Of a stretch of 64,000 nucleotides of DNA, positions 62,249-64,000 are shown piece after piece. Made by a program: the position numbers and the translations under genes. Under the pieces are notes generated by a model. It was given only the letters and a program-made list of their open reading frames with translations, had not been told where the DNA came from and searched no databases. Position 1 is the stretch's first letter; every line of letters begins with the position of its first letter. This DNA is from Rivibacter sp049446155 (GTDB lineage Bacteria > Pseudomonadota > Gammaproteobacteria > Burkholderiales > Burkholderiaceae_C), in NCBI RefSeq assembly GCF_049446155.1, contig NZ_JBMSEE010000007.1, positions 226,774-290,773 of the forward strand, written 5' to 3'.

Positions 62249-63874
62249 ATGCCGAACCCCTCTGCCGCGGATCAAGTGCTGATGCTGCAGTGGCTTGTCG
62301 GTGCCGCTGCCGTGACCGCCTATGCCTGGGGGCGTTTCCAGAAGCCGTCGCAGCCGCGCCCGACCACCACCTTCTGGCGTTACTGGAGCGCGGCCTGCGG
62401 CTACGTCGTCGCGATGCTCGCGCTGTACGTGATGCTCGGCGGGGCGCTGATCTCCCTCGACCTGAAGAGCATCGCGCCGCTGGTCGAGCCGCTGGTCGGC
62501 GCGCTTCCGGCGGAGGTCGGGGCCTTGCCGGGCCCGTTGCTGGCGGCCCTGATGCTGACCTCGCTGCTGCCTGACGTGCCGCTGCTGTCGGTGGTGGACG
62601 AAAGGATCAAGCGCTGGTTCTGGCGCGTCGGCAACATTCCCATCGAAGCGCGCGTGCTCGGCGCCCAGCTGCGCAACGCGAGCTTCGATCTGCCGGCCGG
62701 CAGCCGCGAGGCCGTGCAAAGCCGGCTCGCGGCGCATGGCGCCGCGCTCGAGTGGCTGGACGCACCGGCGGCGTCGGTGCGCGCTCGCTGGGCGCGCTGC
62801 CTCGCGCTGCTGGCGCTGATCGAGCGCTGGGAGTCGGTGCACGACTACGCGCGCTTCGCCGACCAGCACCGCGAGGAGCTGGCGGGCCTGCGCGAGCGCG
62901 TCGACGCGCTCGCGATGCTGCTCGACGACCAGACCCTGGCCGAGCTGGACGACGCCGGCGGCTCGGGCCTGGCGCGTGCGGTACGGCGCCGGCTCAACAA
63001 CGCCGAGGGCGACCTCGCCACGCTGTGGCGCGCGCTGTGCGATTTCGTTGCGCGCGGGGTGCTGGCCGAGGCGCGCAGCAGCCGTCGCCGCCAGCAGGCG
63101 CTCGCGCAGATGGGCTTCGCGGGCCACACCGGCGGCGCCCATCCGTTGAGCTCGCACGACATCGTGCTGGTGGTGGGCCTGATCTTCCTGGCGATGCTGT
63201 TCGTGCCGCTGATGATGCGGCGAATGTTCGTCTCGCCCACGCTGCTGCCGCCTCAGACGCGCGTGTTGATCATGGTGCCGATCGTCTATGCGATCGCGAT
63301 CGTGCTGGCGATCTATCCGAAGGCGATCTGGCCCTACGCGCGCCGCGTGCCGGGCGAGCCGCGGCCGGTGGCCGCCTATGCAGTGTGCGGCGCCGCCGCG
63401 GCGCTGGCGGCTTTCGCGGTGTCGGTGCTGTTCCGCTTTGCCTTCGACTCGGAAGGCAACGTGCTGCGCACGCTGGCCACGCCGGGCGCCTTCGGCAAGG
63501 CGTGGGGGACGACCGCGCAGCGCTGGCCATGGCTGTTGATGAGCTTTGCCGCGACGGTGGCCATTGCCTGGGCGGCCGACGACTTCCAGGGTGCGCAGCG
63601 GCCGCCGCCACGGTGGCTGCGCTGGGCCGAGTCGGCGGCGCTGGCGCTCGTGCTGGGCCTGTGCCAGTGGGGCGTCGTGGAGCTGCTGAAGGGGGTCTTG
63701 GGCGCTGGCTTTGCGGGCCCGCCCGAGCGCACGATCACGACCGCGGCGGTCATCGGTGCAGTCATCGGCTGGCTGGTGCCCAGCATGTACCGCGCGGGCC
63801 GATGGCGCGTCGAACGCGCCGCAGCGTCGGGAACCGACTCGATCGCACCGCAGGCTGCTGGCCAGGTCCTGTGA
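62249..63874 (+). CDS. Polytopic membrane protein of unknown function
   Basis: A 541-residue protein with two N-terminal membrane segments (about 10-30 and 45-70), a soluble middle region of about 200 residues rich in charged helices, and about six segments in the C-terminal half (IVLVVGLIFLAMLFVPLMM, VLIMVPIVYAIAIVLAIYP, AALAAFAVSVLFRFAF, ALALVLGLCQWGVVELL). AAGGAG lies six bases before the ATG at 62249, which is preferred over a GTG at 62231. I recognise no transporter or enzyme family. An insertion sequence begins nine bases after its stop. Confidence 0.75.
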   Translation: MPNPSAADQVLMLQWLVGAAAVTAYAWGRFQKPSQPRPTTTFWRYWSAACGYVVAMLALYVMLGGALISLDLKSIAPLVEPLVGALPAEVGALPGPLLAALMLTSLLPDVPLLSVVDERIKRWFWRVGNIPIEARVLGAQLRNASFDLPAGSREAVQSRLAAHGAALEWLDAPAASVRARWARCLALLALIERWESVHDYARFADQHREELAGLRERVDALAMLLDDQTLAELDDAGGSGLARAVRRRLNNAEGDLATLWRALCDFVARGVLAEARSSRRRQQALAQMGFAGHTGGAHPLSSHDIVLVVGLIFLAMLFVPLMMRRMFVSPTLLPPQTRVLIMVPIVYAIAIVLAIYPKAIWPYARRVPGEPRPVAAYAVCGAAAALAAFAVSVLFRFAFDSEGNVLRTLATPGAFGKAWGTTAQRWPWLLMSFAATVAIAWAADDFQGAQRPPPRWLRWAESAALALVLGLCQWGVVELLKGVLGAGFAGPPERTITTAAVIGAVIGWLVPSMYRAGRWRVERAAASGTDSIAPQAAGQVL

Positions 63875-63907
63875 AGCCCTAGCTGTGAAGCTTCAATAGG
63901 TTGTATC

Positions 63908-63990
63908 GGGTGTTCATCCGGATGGGGTTTGAGAGACTGGAAGTCGCCAAACCTCAATCCAACCCAAAGAGCCGACCCGGATGAACACCC
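63908..63990 (+). promoter_or_regulatory. Inverted repeat sequestering the IS481 transposase start
   Basis: GGGTGTTCATCCGG (63908-63921) is the exact reverse complement of CCGGATGAACACCC (63977-63990), which contains the transposase ATG (63981). A transcript entering from outside the element would fold this hairpin and hide the start codon. Confidence 0.6.
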
Positions 63991-64000
63991 ATAAGCATGC
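63981..64000 (+). CDS. IS481-family transposase, first codons only
   Basis: The frame begins ATG AAC ACC CAT AAG CAT (M-N-T-H-K-H), the N-terminus common among IS481-type transposases; the rest lies beyond the window. It is a DDE transposase of the IS481 family by the terminal sequences and this start. Confidence 0.75.

Larger units (their letters stand above)
63878..64000 (+). mobile_element. IS481-family insertion sequence, left end
   Basis: TGTGAAGCTTCAATAGGTTG from 63884 is the known left inverted-repeat sequence of IS481-type elements. It is preceded by CCTAGC (63878-63883), an NCTAGN target typical for this family, which would be duplicated at the other end. The rest of the element lies beyond the window. 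It inserted between 63874 and any downstream gene, leaving the upstream gene intact. Confidence 0.85.

Overview
The window is very GC-rich DNA, tightly packed with genes and with almost no non-coding space. It encodes a nearly complete tetrahydromethanopterin (H4MPT)/methylofuran-linked formaldehyde oxidation pathway. That combination, together with Burkholderiales-style genes (Hsp20 pair, GFA family, AraC/VOC pairs, REP-like CCCTCTCCC palindromes), points to a methylotrophic or facultatively methylotrophic betaproteobacterium. Genus is not decidable from the sequence alone. REGION 1 (1-12.0 kb), first C1 block: the 3' end of folE2 (plus strand); then, on the minus strand, a HisA-like gene, fhcB-fhcA-fhcD-fhcC (formyltransferase/hydrolase complex), a divergent Fae homologue, a pabB-pabC fusion (p-aminobenzoate supply) and a HAD phosphatase. 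On the plus strand an ATP-grasp ligase, an MfnF-like ATPase-fold protein and an MfnE-like kinase form a second transcription unit. REGION 2 (12.1-30.8 kb) separates the two C1 blocks. It holds PhoD, a GST, an XRE-cupin/GNAT pair with a tandem operator, a secreted protein, and a cyclic-nucleotide-like island: patatin-cNMP, CoA-transferase-GNAT, SulP-STAS-cNMP and a cyclase-AAA-TPR protein in one operon, with a divergent glutaminase-STAS-cNMP. DUF2785, LysE, NUDIX and an NTF2-like protein follow. REGION 3 (30.8-44.0 kb), second C1 block: dmrB-like flavoprotein, DHPS-like protein, DUF447 and mfnB downstream of a sigma-54 activator; a divergent folB-like gene with an excellent sigma-54 promoter; and mptG, mtdB, ATP-grasp, mch, RimK-like ligase, CitG-like protein and fae in one long minus-strand run. 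REGION 4 (44.2-64 kb) is accessory and regulatory: TonB receptor with a divergent NarL-type two-component system, hybrid kinase, flavin oxidase/HxlR pair, GFA protein, MATE pump, several VOC and AraC proteins, heat-shock Hsp20 pair with a sigma-32 promoter, chemoreceptor, YjbR-like protein, a polytopic membrane protein, and at the right edge the left end of an IS481-type insertion sequence with its CTAG target site. How the C1 genes work together: Fae condenses formaldehyde with H4MPT, MtdB oxidises methylene-H4MPT, Mch hydrolyses methenyl-H4MPT, and FhcABCD transfers the formyl group to methylofuran and releases formate. FolE2, FolB, PabB/PabC, MptG, the DHPS-like protein and DmrB fit pterin cofactor synthesis; MfnB and the MfnE/MfnF-like proteins and ATP-grasp ligases fit methylofuran synthesis and side-chain addition. 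No gap exceeds 300 bases. The most notable signals are a sigma-54 promoter/activator pair inside the C1 block, a repeat family filling stop-to-start spacers of C1 operons, a Fae homologue lacking the catalytic histidine, and the cyclase/cNMP-effector operon.
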